NCBI RefSeq assembly: GCF_000420085.1
Contig: NZ_ATUG01000002.1
Coordinates: forward strand, 992,001 to 1,056,000
Source: Desulfospira joergensenii DSM 10085
Lineage (GTDB): Bacteria > Desulfobacterota > Desulfobacteria > Desulfobacterales > Desulfobacteraceae
Length of the DNA stretch: 64,000 nucleotides
Direction of reading: 5' to 3'
Each line of letters opens with the position of its first letter. Position 1 is the first letter of the stretch. Below, in pieces: positions 34,466 to 43,493 of this stretch. The translations under genes and the position numbers were made by a program. Below the pieces are notes generated by a model, which was given only the letters and a program-made list of their open reading frames with translations, did not search any database and was not told the origin of the DNA.

Positions 34466-35215
34466 TTACCTGTTCTTGGGAAGATAATCGTAAAATTTTT
34501 TAATAAGGGATTCCATTTCTCCGGAATCCACCATCTCTTTTACCACAGCCTCCACCCGGTCTTTTTCAGCCATTAAGGGTGATTTTTTTGAAATCCCGAT
34601 ATAGACGGAATTTTTGCCTGCAAAATAATAGATTGCCGGTTCCACCTGATCTGTAATTCCCATTTTCATCATTGTTGTATAGCCCGAGCGATAGCTATAA
34701 ATCACCGCATCAATCCGTTTCAACAATAATTTTCTAAAATTTTGTTCAACGCTGGATACCGGCTGCTTTTTCAGCTTTTCATCCTGATCAAACCGGGGAA
34801 AGTATTTGGAATTGATTTTTGTTCCTATCTCCAGTCCGTATAGATCCCCATAGCTTTGAATTCGCTTGGCCTCCCCTTTTCGTACGAAAAAAATTTTCCG
34901 GCTGCTTTTCACATAGGGCGGCGAAACAAAATAAATATAGGATTGACGGCTCCTCCTTTTTAAAAGCCCTCCCATAATATCGATTTCGCCGGATTTCATG
35001 AGAAGAAGCCTGCGGGCGAAGGGTGCGTATTGCATTTCCAGATGGATATCGAGTTTTTCCGCAACCCTTTGCATTATCCTGGAGACAACTCCGTGGGCAT
35101 GCTCCCTGGAAAGACCGCTCTGATAGGTTTGTGCTGAAACAAGTGAGATTTCTGCCTCTGCCAGGAACAAACTCCAAAAAACAAATAGAACCAAATAAAT
35201 GCGCTTACGAGTCAT
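34466..35215 (-). CDS. periplasmic solute-binding protein (SBP_bac_3 type)
   Basis: 249 residues with a signal peptide at 1-28 (VLFVFWSLFLAEAEISLVSA). The rest resembles family-3 solute-binding proteins: YAPFARRLLLMKSGEIDIMGGL and then YFVSPPYVKSS near 90-105, with SYGDLYGLEIG beginning the second lobe. No ABC permease is adjacent, so it may be an orphan receptor or sensor component. Ligand unknown. Confidence 0.78.
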   Translation of the reverse strand: MTRKRIYLVLFVFWSLFLAEAEISLVSAQTYQSGLSREHAHGVVSRIMQRVAEKLDIHLEMQYAPFARRLLLMKSGEIDIMGGLLKRRSRQSYIYFVSPPYVKSSRKIFFVRKGEAKRIQSYGDLYGLEIGTKINSKYFPRFDQDEKLKKQPVSSVEQNFRKLLLKRIDAVIYSYRSGYTTMMKMGITDQVEPAIYYFAGKNSVYIGISKKSPLMAEKDRVEAVVKEMVDSGEMESLIKKFYDYLPKNR

Positions 35216-35556
35216 TTTTTTTGCGATCGCCTGGGGCTTTACTCTAATTGTAAACTTGATACTTTTCAGTCAATACCATACCCATCGCTTCGATTCAATC
35301 TCAGATTGCGAAAATCGATAATTAGACAGATGAGTGCGTCTTGCTGATACACCAGAGGGTGGCGGAAATGGCTCTTCTGTCTGAGCATGGGGCTGGCGAA
35401 GGTATGGTTGTATTCCATCCCTTTGCCGGCCGGTGTTGTCTTTATCTTCAATGATACAAGAGCAAAAGAAAGGAGCAAAACACCAATGTTCTGCTTCTCC
35501 GGAATACTGAAAAGGGGGCTGGTCTGAAATGGAACCAAAAGAGGGAATGCAGTAGA
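35216..35556. other. gap without recognised gene
   Basis: About 340 bp. Short open frames exist on the minus strand (for example 35266-35538) but show no recognisable family and no convincing ribosome site. No strong hairpin or repeat noticed. Confidence 0.4.
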
Positions 35557-36621
35557 CTACCCGCCTGTCAGGATCAATAGGGAAATCTCTGAAGGAGTCC
35601 CCAGCCGAAAAGGGATGCCCCAATAGCCGGTACCATTACTGACATAGATCTGAGTGTTTTCGTACGTATACAATCCGGACTGAAAGGGTGACCCAAAACT
35701 TGCCAGCCAACGGACAGGGCTTAACAGCCCTCCGTGGGTATGCCCTGAGAGCTGCAAATTAAATCCGGCCCGGGCAGCTTCATAAACACTGTCCGGCTGA
35801 TGTGCCAGGAGGATTTTGACATCTGCGTCCGCATGGAATCCCATTGCCTTGGCAGGGCTGGAAGCAGGACTGCTGTAGTCGTCTACACCTCCGAAAAGCA
35901 GCACGCCACGGCCCTGGGTGACAAGACGGTGTTCATTCTGAAGTACGATGAAACCCAGGCGTTTCATTGTGTTCATCCAATCTTCCACTCCAGCCAGGTA
36001 TTCATGGTTCCCAGTGACAAAAAAAATACCATGGGGTGCCCTCAGTTCTGCCAGTTTGTCCACTTCCCTTTGGATCTGCGAGCCGTCGCCTTCAACGATA
36101 TCACCGGTCAATGCAATGACATCGGGAGAAAGATCATTTACGCTATCGACAATGTACGGCACCAAGCCGCGCTGAAGTGCCTGAAAAAGGTGCAAGTCGC
36201 TGATCTGGGCGATGCTGAACCCTTCCAGATCCGGATGGAGACCGGCTATTTTTATTTCCACTCTTTTGACCTGTGGCGGGGCCAATCCCTCTGATATCCC
36301 TGAAACGGCTATGGATACGGAGATAACAATGATTCCTATGTTGATGAAATTCCGGAATAATTTTTTTTGACCCGTGTCTAAAATGGCTCCTGCCGTTGAT
36401 TTTGATAGGATGTTATACGATGAAAGTTTTTCAAAAATAACGGGAACGATTTCTCTAAATGCAGCTTCCGTCATTTTGCCGCCAATCACGAGAGCAGAGA
36501 TCATCAGCCCGCCCCAACCGATCCAATCGGGCCAAAGGGAATATCCCAGAGAACAGGCGATGGTGTTGAAAAACAGTACAAGAATAGCCACCGCCATTAA
36601 TAGAGTAACAAAAAGGACCAA
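35557..36621 (-). CDS. membrane-anchored metallophosphoesterase
   Basis: 354 residues. Four hydrophobic segments (about 3-22, 32-48, 92-112, plus a short one) precede a calcineurin-like phosphoesterase domain from ~125: ISDLHL (Asp/His), ALTGDIVEGDG, VTGNHEYLAG, AHQPDSVY and LSGHTHGGLL, all five metal-binding blocks intact. The domain lies after the last helix. Relatives include UDP-diacylglucosamine hydrolases and predicted phosphohydrolases; the substrate is not evident. TTG start with GAGGA 6 nt upstream; an ATG eight codons later is an alternative. Confidence 0.86.
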   Translation of the reverse strand: MVLFVTLLMAVAILVLFFNTIACSLGYSLWPDWIGWGGLMISALVIGGKMTEAAFREIVPVIFEKLSSYNILSKSTAGAILDTGQKKLFRNFINIGIIVISVSIAVSGISEGLAPPQVKRVEIKIAGLHPDLEGFSIAQISDLHLFQALQRGLVPYIVDSVNDLSPDVIALTGDIVEGDGSQIQREVDKLAELRAPHGIFFVTGNHEYLAGVEDWMNTMKRLGFIVLQNEHRLVTQGRGVLLFGGVDDYSSPASSPAKAMGFHADADVKILLAHQPDSVYEAARAGFNLQLSGHTHGGLLSPVRWLASFGSPFQSGLYTYENTQIYVSNGTGYWGIPFRLGTPSEISLLILTGG

Positions 36622-36741
36622 AACAGATCCTCAATCCAAATATTGTGTTCTTGCCTGGTGGATCAGTACATCCAAGAAGAGTATCCGGCATCCACTCTCT
36701 ATATCCTGCCTTTTGCCATAAATGCAATTGTTGAACGGTTA

Positions 36742-37800
36742 CTAAAATCCTTGTGATTTGAGTTCATTAACAAAATCCATGTGAGTTAATATTTTTGTCG
36801 AAGCATGACCGGCGTCGGGAATCCCCAGCCAGGTATGATGGTAAGAAAGAGATTTTCCCGCCATTTGTTCTAAGTGGTATTTATAAAGCACCCCTCTCTG
36901 ATACCTGTTTTTCTCTTGGGCGTCTCCTTCACAGGATGTATCCAGACTCCAGTTTCTATCCTTGTCTTCAGTTCCCAGCAAAAATATAATCGGTCTGGTT
37001 AACAGTCTTGCCCGAATTGCCTTTAACGGCAATTCTTTGGCATAACCATAAAGATTTTCCATGCCGTATTTGTATCTGTTATAACCAGGACACTCTAACA
37101 GCTTTGTTTTGGGCACTTCCTCGATTTCCCCCTCAGAGTTGAACTGATAGCGGGATCCGTCAAGATAGAGATAGCTTGAAGGATTGGCGACAACATATTG
37201 AATGGTAACGCCCTGTTGCGCAAGCTGCTCATGTCGGCTATTGACTGCCGCGTATCTCAGGACGAACTGTCCCCCGGCGGAATGCCCCAAGATAATAATT
37301 TTACGGATGTTGGGATTCCGTTGTACGGAAGTTCCAATTAATCGATCAATCACTTCGAAACTGCTCAGGCTGGGCAGGTTCTCATTTTGGACGGTAGATA
37401 AAGACATGCCGCCGCTCCTCCAGTTTTGATCCCAGAAAAGCAAACCTCTTTCGTTTCGCTTAATCCCTTCTAAGAATTGCGGCGCCAGAATCAAAAATTG
37501 ATCCATGGAGACACCTAAGGACTCGGCCAATTGTTTTGCCGTTTTAAATGAATTTTCAGCGTTCAGTCCTCCCCCATGGATCATAATCACTATGTAGGTC
37601 GTGTCCTTGTTTGTTGCCGTTAAAGGACTTGATGACACTATGGGAATAAAGAGGGTTTGATGTTCTTTTTCCATTTGAAATCGGAGTGGTGGGACATCGA
37701 CAGAACAATTTAGAAATAGATACCAAAGTTTTTGACCTTGGCACCCATTCAACATTAATATCATCGAGCACAATAAACCTATAAATTTCACTCTTTTCAT
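36742..37800 (-). CDS. lipoprotein alpha/beta hydrolase
   Basis: 352 residues. The N-terminal lipobox LNGC (Cys20) marks an exported lipoprotein. The hydrolase core shows IMIHGGGLNAE near 74-83 (oxyanion HGGG), LGHSAGGQFV near 170 (nucleophile elbow, Ser), and GIPDAGHAS near 334-342 (catalytic His). Substrate unknown, probably an ester or peptide at the cell envelope. AAGG is 4-8 nt before the ATG. Lower GC than the central operons. Confidence 0.78.
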   Translation of the reverse strand: MKRVKFIGLLCSMILMLNGCQGQKLWYLFLNCSVDVPPLRFQMEKEHQTLFIPIVSSSPLTATNKDTTYIVIMIHGGGLNAENSFKTAKQLAESLGVSMDQFLILAPQFLEGIKRNERGLLFWDQNWRSGGMSLSTVQNENLPSLSSFEVIDRLIGTSVQRNPNIRKIIILGHSAGGQFVLRYAAVNSRHEQLAQQGVTIQYVVANPSSYLYLDGSRYQFNSEGEIEEVPKTKLLECPGYNRYKYGMENLYGYAKELPLKAIRARLLTRPIIFLLGTEDKDRNWSLDTSCEGDAQEKNRYQRGVLYKYHLEQMAGKSLSYHHTWLGIPDAGHASTKILTHMDFVNELKSQGF

Positions 37801-37899
37801 TTTACCTTCATTTGGACTGCTGGCTCCGTGTTGTCCAAAAACGGAATTTAGATTTGCGTCTTGTAACTTCGCCTGACAGTTATTTGAACCATATTCTAT

Positions 37900-37945
37900 G
37901 CCCGATTACTTTGCAAAGTTTTTGTGGTTTACAAAGTAATCGGGC
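37900..37945. repeat. 14-bp perfect inverted repeat
   Basis: GCCCGATTACTTTG at 37900-37913 pairs with CAAAGTAATCGGGC at 37932-37945 around an 18-nt loop, immediately beyond the stop of the dead IS481-type transposase. It may be the transposon end or a terminator between convergent transcripts. Confidence 0.55.
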
Positions 37946-37951
37946 CTCGGT

Positions 37952-38854
37952 TCATGCGACCATTTTTTTCCTCAGAATTTCGTATGGAGTTTTCCCTTTA
38001 TGGGAGAAATGTGGTCTACAGAAATTATAGAAAATTTCCCACTCCTGAAGCTTCTCCTCAAGGTCAACATCCCCCTTATATGATATCAGTTGATAAAACT
38101 CTTCTTTATCCGTTAGGTGGGATCGCTCAACTTTTCCATTAAGAATAGGGCTACGAGGTTTTATATACACATGATGAATGCCCTGATCCTCAAGATGCCA
38201 GTGGAATTTGGCCTGAAACTCATGGCCGTTGTCGGTCCTGACAGTATGAATTCTGAAAGGGAAAGCCTCTATCACGTGGTTTGAAAAGTGGATAGCATTT
38301 TTCTGTGTATGGCGTTTATAGATTTTCAATGCCCTGATGCGGGTAGCGTCATCAATGGCAGTATATTGGAATCGTTTTACCTTTTTTCCGTCAGAATCTA
38401 TAAATGAAAGAAACTTAACGTCCATCTGAATATGATGACCTGGCACTTGCTTTTGATAGCGTTTGGTCATTACAGATCTTTTTCTGCAGTTTTTAGGCAA
38501 TCTATTGAGACCATTTCTTTTTAAGATGAAATAGACCTTGGAAGGTGCCACTGTCATCTTATGGTATCGCTCAAGATACCAAGAGATCCGTTGCTGCCCG
38601 AGATGGTATTTCTTCCTGAGATAAAGAACATTCTCTTCTATATGTGCCGGTGTTCCAAGTTTTGGATTTTTGGGGCAAGGTTTGCTGTTTATTAAGCCAG
38701 TTTCACCTTTTTCAGCATAATTGTTTTTCCACTCCTAGAAAGTTGTTCTTGCTATTCCAAATTAGCGACAGGTTTTTGAAACGTTACCGGAATCTTTTGC
38801 GTGGTTCAGGACTTTAGGTTTTCGATTGATGTCTCTTTGTACTTGCTGATCCAT
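37952..38854 (-). pseudogene. IS481-family transposase with two internal stop codons
   Basis: One continuous frame starts at an ATG at 38854 (RBS AAAGGAG) and ends at 37952. It encodes a short helix-turn-helix N-terminus and an rve integrase core: QMDVKFL (first Asp), RTDNGHEF (second Asp), LNGKVERSH (Glu) and FYNFCRPH. The frame carries TAA and TAG after about residues 30 and 39, both at positions where relatives often have Tyr (CR*FGIARTTF*EWK). The catalytic triad is otherwise intact, so decay appears recent. No reliable terminal repeats identified. Confidence 0.85.
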
Positions 38855-39403
38855 CTTTGGGTCTCCTTTTTTCTAACAGTTAAGATTTATTAGCAAAACC
38901 GTTAGGCGAAGTCCAAAGATTCATACCTTATATTTGCACTCTGCGAAGGCCCAGGGAGGAGTGAAGATTTTCGCGGTTTGGATCCCTTCGGGCGGCAGGA
39001 CGCCTCAGGAGAAGGGATCCTCCTCGGAGAAAATCATGGATGATTTTCGAGAATGAGCGTAAAATCTTTGCTCCTCCCGGCAGTACTCGGAATTCCGTTT
39101 TGGGAGCTGCTAAAAGAAGAGGGGGTTTCTATATTTCACGAAGCATAATTAATGAACTGTCCGGCAAAAGGACTGGCAAGCTCTGTGGTTCCGGCCGGGG
39201 CAGACTGCGGCTCCGCATAGTGAAGAATTCCAAGAGCCTCTAAATTCCATTGCGCTGAAGGGGAAAAACTCGCGACGCTCAAACAAATCCCCCTTTTAAC
39301 CGCTCCATTGCATTAAGAGGCTCTAGGGAATCCCACTTGATGTCTCCTCCGCAGTCCGCCCCGGCCTCCTCTCGGGAGTCGGGACGGAGCAGGGAGCAGG
39401 GAT
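38855..39403. other. gene-free region with fold-back DNA
   Basis: About 550 bp between the IS481 remnant and the DUF1638-hydantoinase gene. It holds the nested inverted repeat at 38954-39078 and a second pair, AGAGCCTCT at 39233-39241 with AGAGGCTCT at 39316-39324. The 67-codon open frame at 39040-39243 spans part of this structure and has no recognisable product. Confidence 0.5.
38954..39078. repeat. nested imperfect inverted repeat (fold-back element)
   Basis: The outer arms 38954-38971 and 39061-39078 match at 16 of 18 positions (GGGAGGAG..AAGATTTT). The inner arms GGATCCCTTC at 38980-38989 and GAAGGGATCC at 39011-39020 are perfect. Together they would fold to a cruciform or structured RNA; a MITE-like origin is possible. 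Confidence 0.55.
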
Positions 39404-42223
39404 CTATGCTGTAGCAGGGGTCCGGTCGTGCTGCTTGAGAACGATGTCCGGCTGGCCCGTGAGGGAGCCCAGAACGGTCCGTCCCATGAAAAGGGGGTCG
39501 CCCGAGGCGGTTCTGGCGATTTTGTCCTCGGCCCGGATCTCCACCCGGGTGGAGGAGGAGCCGGCCTCCAGAGCCATCTCAAGAATCATCCGGGTCAGTT
39601 CTTCCCGGGCAAAGAGGTCTGCATCCTGGAAATCCTTGAACCGGGGGCTGCCGGGGATGCCCTCCACAATAAATCCCCCCTGTTCTCCGGGAATGATCCT
39701 GAGCTGCTTTTTCACGGAAACATTGGAGGTAATGGCGCCGATGGCATTGGCCACGTCCGCGTCCTCGGGAAGGATGGCCTCGGCTCCCAGAAATCTGGCT
39801 GCCCTGGGCAGAAAATACTTTATGGGGGCGCCGATGCCGATGACGGGCCGTTTCAGGTTGATGCTCACCTGGAAATCCCGGGATCCGCCCTGCAAAAGGT
39901 TGTCTGTCAGGGTTCTGCATACCGGGCAGGTGTCAAGGCTTTCCGGATTGACCTGATCATCCAGCTGTCTTTTCAACAGTTCCAGGGTCAGTTTGCGGAT
40001 GCCGGTCTGGAGCAGTTCTTCAATCATCTCCTCTGTTTCCCGGCCGGAGACCAGGGAAAAGAGCCGGGCGTATTCCCCGGCAAGGTCAACATCCCATTTG
40101 ACGAACCGGCCCGTAAGGTGGAGCAGGTCCGTAAGGGTGAGGCCGCAGCGCTGGATGAGGAAATTTTCCTCCAGCCGCTCCAGGGGAAGGCCGGCATCGG
40201 TGAGGACATCGGTGGCCTTGGCCAGTTCGTCAATGGAAAAAGGTCGTTTTTCAAGCAGGGACAGGACTTTTTCTTCCAGGGGAGTCAAGGTCAGGTCTTT
40301 TCTGGCCCCGGTATGGGTCAATATCTGCATCCTACGGGTGGAGGCGGCATACCGGTTCAGGTTGGCGGCAAGAAAACGAACAGCCTCTCCTGCTTTTGTC
40401 CGTTCCCGGCCCAGCCAGGCCATGGGAGCCACCCGTCTGGGGCCCATGGAAAATTCCCCGGCTTCAAATCCGATGAGGCTGTCGCCTCCCAGGCCTGCCG
40501 TCCGGATTTCCAGGGCCTTGACATGGGTTCTGTGTCCGCCCACATTGGAGCCGCTTTCATTGAGACTGACCTGACCGTCGGTGAGGGCGGCCGTATCCGT
40601 GGTGGTGCCTCCCATATCCACCACCAGGGCATCATTGATCCCTGTAAGATGTTTGGCCCCGGCCACCGAAGCGGCAGGGCCGGAAAGGATGGTCTCCACG
40701 GGCCGCTGCTTGGCCATGGCAGAGCTCATGAGGGTGCCGTCCCCCTTGACCACCACAATGGGGGCCTGGATGCCAAAGGTCTCCATGACCTTTTCCAGGT
40801 CGGTCAAGAGACTGGCAAGGCGGGGGATGATCCTTGCGTTGAGCATGGCCGTAATGGCCCGGGTCTGGAAGTTCAGGGAATCTGAGAGTTCATGGCCGCA
40901 GCTTACAAAGAGTCCGGTATGATCCTGGAGGATCCTCTTGACCTCAAGTTCATGGGCCGGATTGATGGAACCTGCATATCCGGATACGGCAAAGGCGGTG
41001 ATGCTTTGATTTTTGATCATCCGGTCGGCAACGTTCCGGACCTGGTCCGGGTCTATGGCCGTTTTTACCTCTCCGGAGATGTCCAGCTCTCCCTGGATTA
41101 CGGCTTTGGGTTCATAGGCGATATTTTCGGCCAGGCCGAATGGCGGCATGAGGATCATGCCCACTTTCTGGCCTTCGTTCTCCACGATGGCATTGGTGGC
41201 AAGGGTGGTGGACAGGGCCACCAATTCCACCGAAAGCAGGCTGTCCCGGTCGAGCTTGTCCAGGGCCCTGCCGATCCCAAGGGTGAAATCCCATTTGGTG
41301 GTCAGGGATTTGGCCTTGGCAATGGTGGCCTTGTCCTTAAGACTGTAGATCACCGCATCGGTATAGGTGCCTCCGGCATCGATGCCCAGGCCGATTCTGA
41401 TCAGGGGGGCGCCCTGGGACGGGCCCTCAGGCGGGGAAAGAACCGGGGAAGCAGGATCCTCTTTTTGTTTCTTATCCCAGACCGGATTGGCAGACAGGGT
41501 GGAGGTGATGGCATCAAATCCGATCACCTGCTCCGGGGGAACAAAAAGAACCTCCCGGCTGGACTTTTCCGCCAACAGCATTTTTTTGATCAGGGCCTGG
41601 TCCCCCTGGATCTTGGCAAATTCCCAATTGTACTCTTCGGCCATTTCCCTGGCATAGGCCTCATATTTGGGGGACTGTTTGGCCCCGGTCTCGATAAAGG
41701 CGGCCCGCTGGTAGTTTTTCTGCCAGGAATTGAGAAAATCAAATGTGGTGGTGGCGGCCTTTTCTCCGTGGGCCTTGACAATATCGTCAAATTTAAGCTT
41801 TTCAGAACCGAACCAGGCCCTCTGCTTTCTCTGGGACATGGGCTCGGCATTTTCTTCACACCAGCCCGCAGACAGGTAATAGGTGCCGGGGAATTTTTTA
41901 AACTGGTCTTTGTAGGCCTGGTCGCCGCCCAGGAATAAGGCAATACAGTCGTGTACCTTGGGGATGACCAGGGGGATGGAGCGGGCGCGGACCCCGATGG
42001 TTCCTTTGCCGCAGACCCCGTATCCGATGATGATCCGGTCCCCGTCTTTTTTGGTGGAGATCTCGTCTATGGCGGCCTGGAGTTTGGCGGTCAGGAGTTT
42101 GGGGTTGTTGTGAAGTCCGGCTTCAAGGAATTTGGTCTCAAGGTCGATGCCCAGGGTTTTGGCTGCGTGGCGCATATCCACGGCCAGAACCGCACAGGCA
42201 ATTACATAGGTTTTTTTCTTCAA
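39404..42223 (-). CDS. DUF1638-hydantoinase/oxoprolinase (ASKHA) fusion protein
   Basis: 939 residues. Residues ~5-230 match DUF1638 (YVIACAVLAVDM, IIIGYGVCGKGTIG, AGWCEENAEPMSQR), a domain often met near corrinoid methyltransferases. A Pro-rich linker (~247-272) leads to a hydantoinase A/oxoprolinase-type ATPase: IGLGIDAGGTYTDAVIY near 277, STTLATNAIVENEG near 345, VVVKGDGTLMSS near 490, and VVDMGGTTTD near 533. Such ASKHA proteins use ATP to activate substrates or, in RACo/Ram-like systems, to reactivate corrinoid proteins. Last gene after mttB-DAO-MDR on this strand. The start is TTG with GGGGA upstream. Role inferred, not shown. Confidence 0.85.
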   Translation of the reverse strand: MKKKTYVIACAVLAVDMRHAAKTLGIDLETKFLEAGLHNNPKLLTAKLQAAIDEISTKKDGDRIIIGYGVCGKGTIGVRARSIPLVIPKVHDCIALFLGGDQAYKDQFKKFPGTYYLSAGWCEENAEPMSQRKQRAWFGSEKLKFDDIVKAHGEKAATTTFDFLNSWQKNYQRAAFIETGAKQSPKYEAYAREMAEEYNWEFAKIQGDQALIKKMLLAEKSSREVLFVPPEQVIGFDAITSTLSANPVWDKKQKEDPASPVLSPPEGPSQGAPLIRIGLGIDAGGTYTDAVIYSLKDKATIAKAKSLTTKWDFTLGIGRALDKLDRDSLLSVELVALSTTLATNAIVENEGQKVGMILMPPFGLAENIAYEPKAVIQGELDISGEVKTAIDPDQVRNVADRMIKNQSITAFAVSGYAGSINPAHELEVKRILQDHTGLFVSCGHELSDSLNFQTRAITAMLNARIIPRLASLLTDLEKVMETFGIQAPIVVVKGDGTLMSSAMAKQRPVETILSGPAASVAGAKHLTGINDALVVDMGGTTTDTAALTDGQVSLNESGSNVGGHRTHVKALEIRTAGLGGDSLIGFEAGEFSMGPRRVAPMAWLGRERTKAGEAVRFLAANLNRYAASTRRMQILTHTGARKDLTLTPLEEKVLSLLEKRPFSIDELAKATDVLTDAGLPLERLEENFLIQRCGLTLTDLLHLTGRFVKWDVDLAGEYARLFSLVSGRETEEMIEELLQTGIRKLTLELLKRQLDDQVNPESLDTCPVCRTLTDNLLQGGSRDFQVSINLKRPVIGIGAPIKYFLPRAARFLGAEAILPEDADVANAIGAITSNVSVKKQLRIIPGEQGGFIVEGIPGSPRFKDFQDADLFAREELTRMILEMALEAGSSSTRVEIRAEDKIARTASGDPLFMGRTVLGSLTGQPDIVLKQHDRTPATA

Positions 42224-42309
42224 TTATAGTTTCCCCATAGTCAAAATATAGATCCAATGATCCTCTTTGTTAGTCTACCGCTTATATAATAGCCCTGTCC
42301 GGCCGGGTG

Positions 42310-43413
42310 TCAATGGGAATTCAAACCCGGCGGAATCAGAACCAGCTTGCCCACATGCCTTTTCTCCAGAAAATCGGTCTGGGCCCGGACCATCTCCTTC
42401 AGGGGATAGGTTTGGGCCACAATGGGCCTGATTTCATTGTTTTCAATATAGGAGATCAGATTCTGGAATACAGCCGGATCCTGGAAGGTGCATCCCAGGA
42501 AGGTCAGGTCTTTCAGGTAGAGGGTCCGGATGTCCAGCTCCACCATGGGACCGGCAATGGCCCCGGCCACGGTGTATTTTCCTCCGGGCTTCAGCACATC
42601 CAGAAGCCTTGGACATCCCGGACCGGCCACCAGGTCGCAGATCACGTCCACGCTGTTTTTTCCCAGGCTTTTGACTGGATCCTCTCCCCGGCAGATAACC
42701 TGGTCCGCTCCCTGGGCCAGGACTTTTTCGGCCTTGGCTTTCCCGGCCAGGGCCAAAACCTGTGCCCCCCTCCTCCTGGCCAACTGGACAGCCGCAGAGC
42801 CCACGCCTCCGGAAGCACCGGTGATGAGTACGGTCTGGCCGGATAAGACCCCGGCCCGGTGGAGCATATTTTCCGCTGTGGACCAGGCACAGGGGATGGA
42901 GGCCAGTTCCATATCACTCCAGGAAGAGGTTATTTTATAGGCAACACTCGATCTTACACAGACATACTGGGCAAATCCCCCGTTGATTTCCGATCCCATG
43001 GTGATACACTCCCATGGCTTATCCCCGGGCTGCATGGTGGCCACGATAACCCGTTCTCCGATTCGGCCCGGGTCTGCGCCGGCTCCCACGCCAACGATTT
43101 CACCACATACGTCTGCCCCCTGGATAATGGGGAAGGGCAGGGGGATGCCGGACCAGGAACCGTCTTCCTTTTCCTTTACCCCATGGATACCCTGTTCAGC
43201 TCCATCATTACTGCCCGTGGTCACGGATTTGGAATACCAGCCGATGCGGGTGTTGATATCCGTATTGTTGACCCCGCAGGCCCGAACCCGGATCAGCACC
43301 TCTCCGGTTCCAGGGACAGGCACCGGCACATCCTGCCGGTATTCCAGTTTCTCAAAACCTCCGTGGCCCGTCAGGAGCACTGCGGTCATGGGTGTGTACG
43401 TCTGATTATTCAT
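42310..43413 (-). CDS. MDR-family zinc-binding-type alcohol dehydrogenase/quinone oxidoreductase
   Basis: 367 residues, cytoplasmic. The GroES-like domain (VPGTGEVLIRVRACGVNNTDINTR, to ~150) is followed by a Rossmann domain with GASGGVGSAAVQLARRRGA near 205-223. The canonical catalytic Cys after the CGxNxxD segment is not obvious, which favours a quinone-oxidoreductase-like member over a zinc alcohol dehydrogenase. It lies between the DUF1638 fusion and a DAO flavoprotein in the methylamine block; it may oxidise or reduce an aldehyde or enone intermediate (inference). Confidence 0.83.
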   Translation of the reverse strand: MNNQTYTPMTAVLLTGHGGFEKLEYRQDVPVPVPGTGEVLIRVRACGVNNTDINTRIGWYSKSVTTGSNDGAEQGIHGVKEKEDGSWSGIPLPFPIIQGADVCGEIVGVGAGADPGRIGERVIVATMQPGDKPWECITMGSEINGGFAQYVCVRSSVAYKITSSWSDMELASIPCAWSTAENMLHRAGVLSGQTVLITGASGGVGSAAVQLARRRGAQVLALAGKAKAEKVLAQGADQVICRGEDPVKSLGKNSVDVICDLVAGPGCPRLLDVLKPGGKYTVAGAIAGPMVELDIRTLYLKDLTFLGCTFQDPAVFQNLISYIENNEIRPIVAQTYPLKEMVRAQTDFLEKRHVGKLVLIPPGLNSH

Positions 43414-43433
43414 TCTATTTTCATGCCAAGAAA

Positions 43434-43493
43434 GCGGAAAGGCAAAAGTTCAAAGCCGTCTATCTCCTTGGCTTTCGCCTTTGGGCTTTCTTA
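43434..43493. repeat. heptamer-repeat pair between MDR and DAO genes
   Basis: GGAAAGGCAAAAGTTCAAAG faces CTTGGCTTTCGCCTTTGGGC; the two halves are roughly complementary and could form an intercistronic stem. Confidence 0.5.

Noticed and set aside
37952..38854. Pyrrolysine or programmed read-through at the internal TAG of the IS481-type gene
   Set aside because: A TAA lies nine codons before it in the same frame, so ordinary decay explains both.
39040..39243. 67-codon open frame downstream of the fold-back element
   Set aside because: Overlaps inverted-repeat DNA, has no recognisable product and a weak start.
39428..40885. 485-codon plus-strand frame over the DUF1638-hydantoinase gene
   Set aside because: Shadow frame; the minus strand carries intact ATPase motifs.
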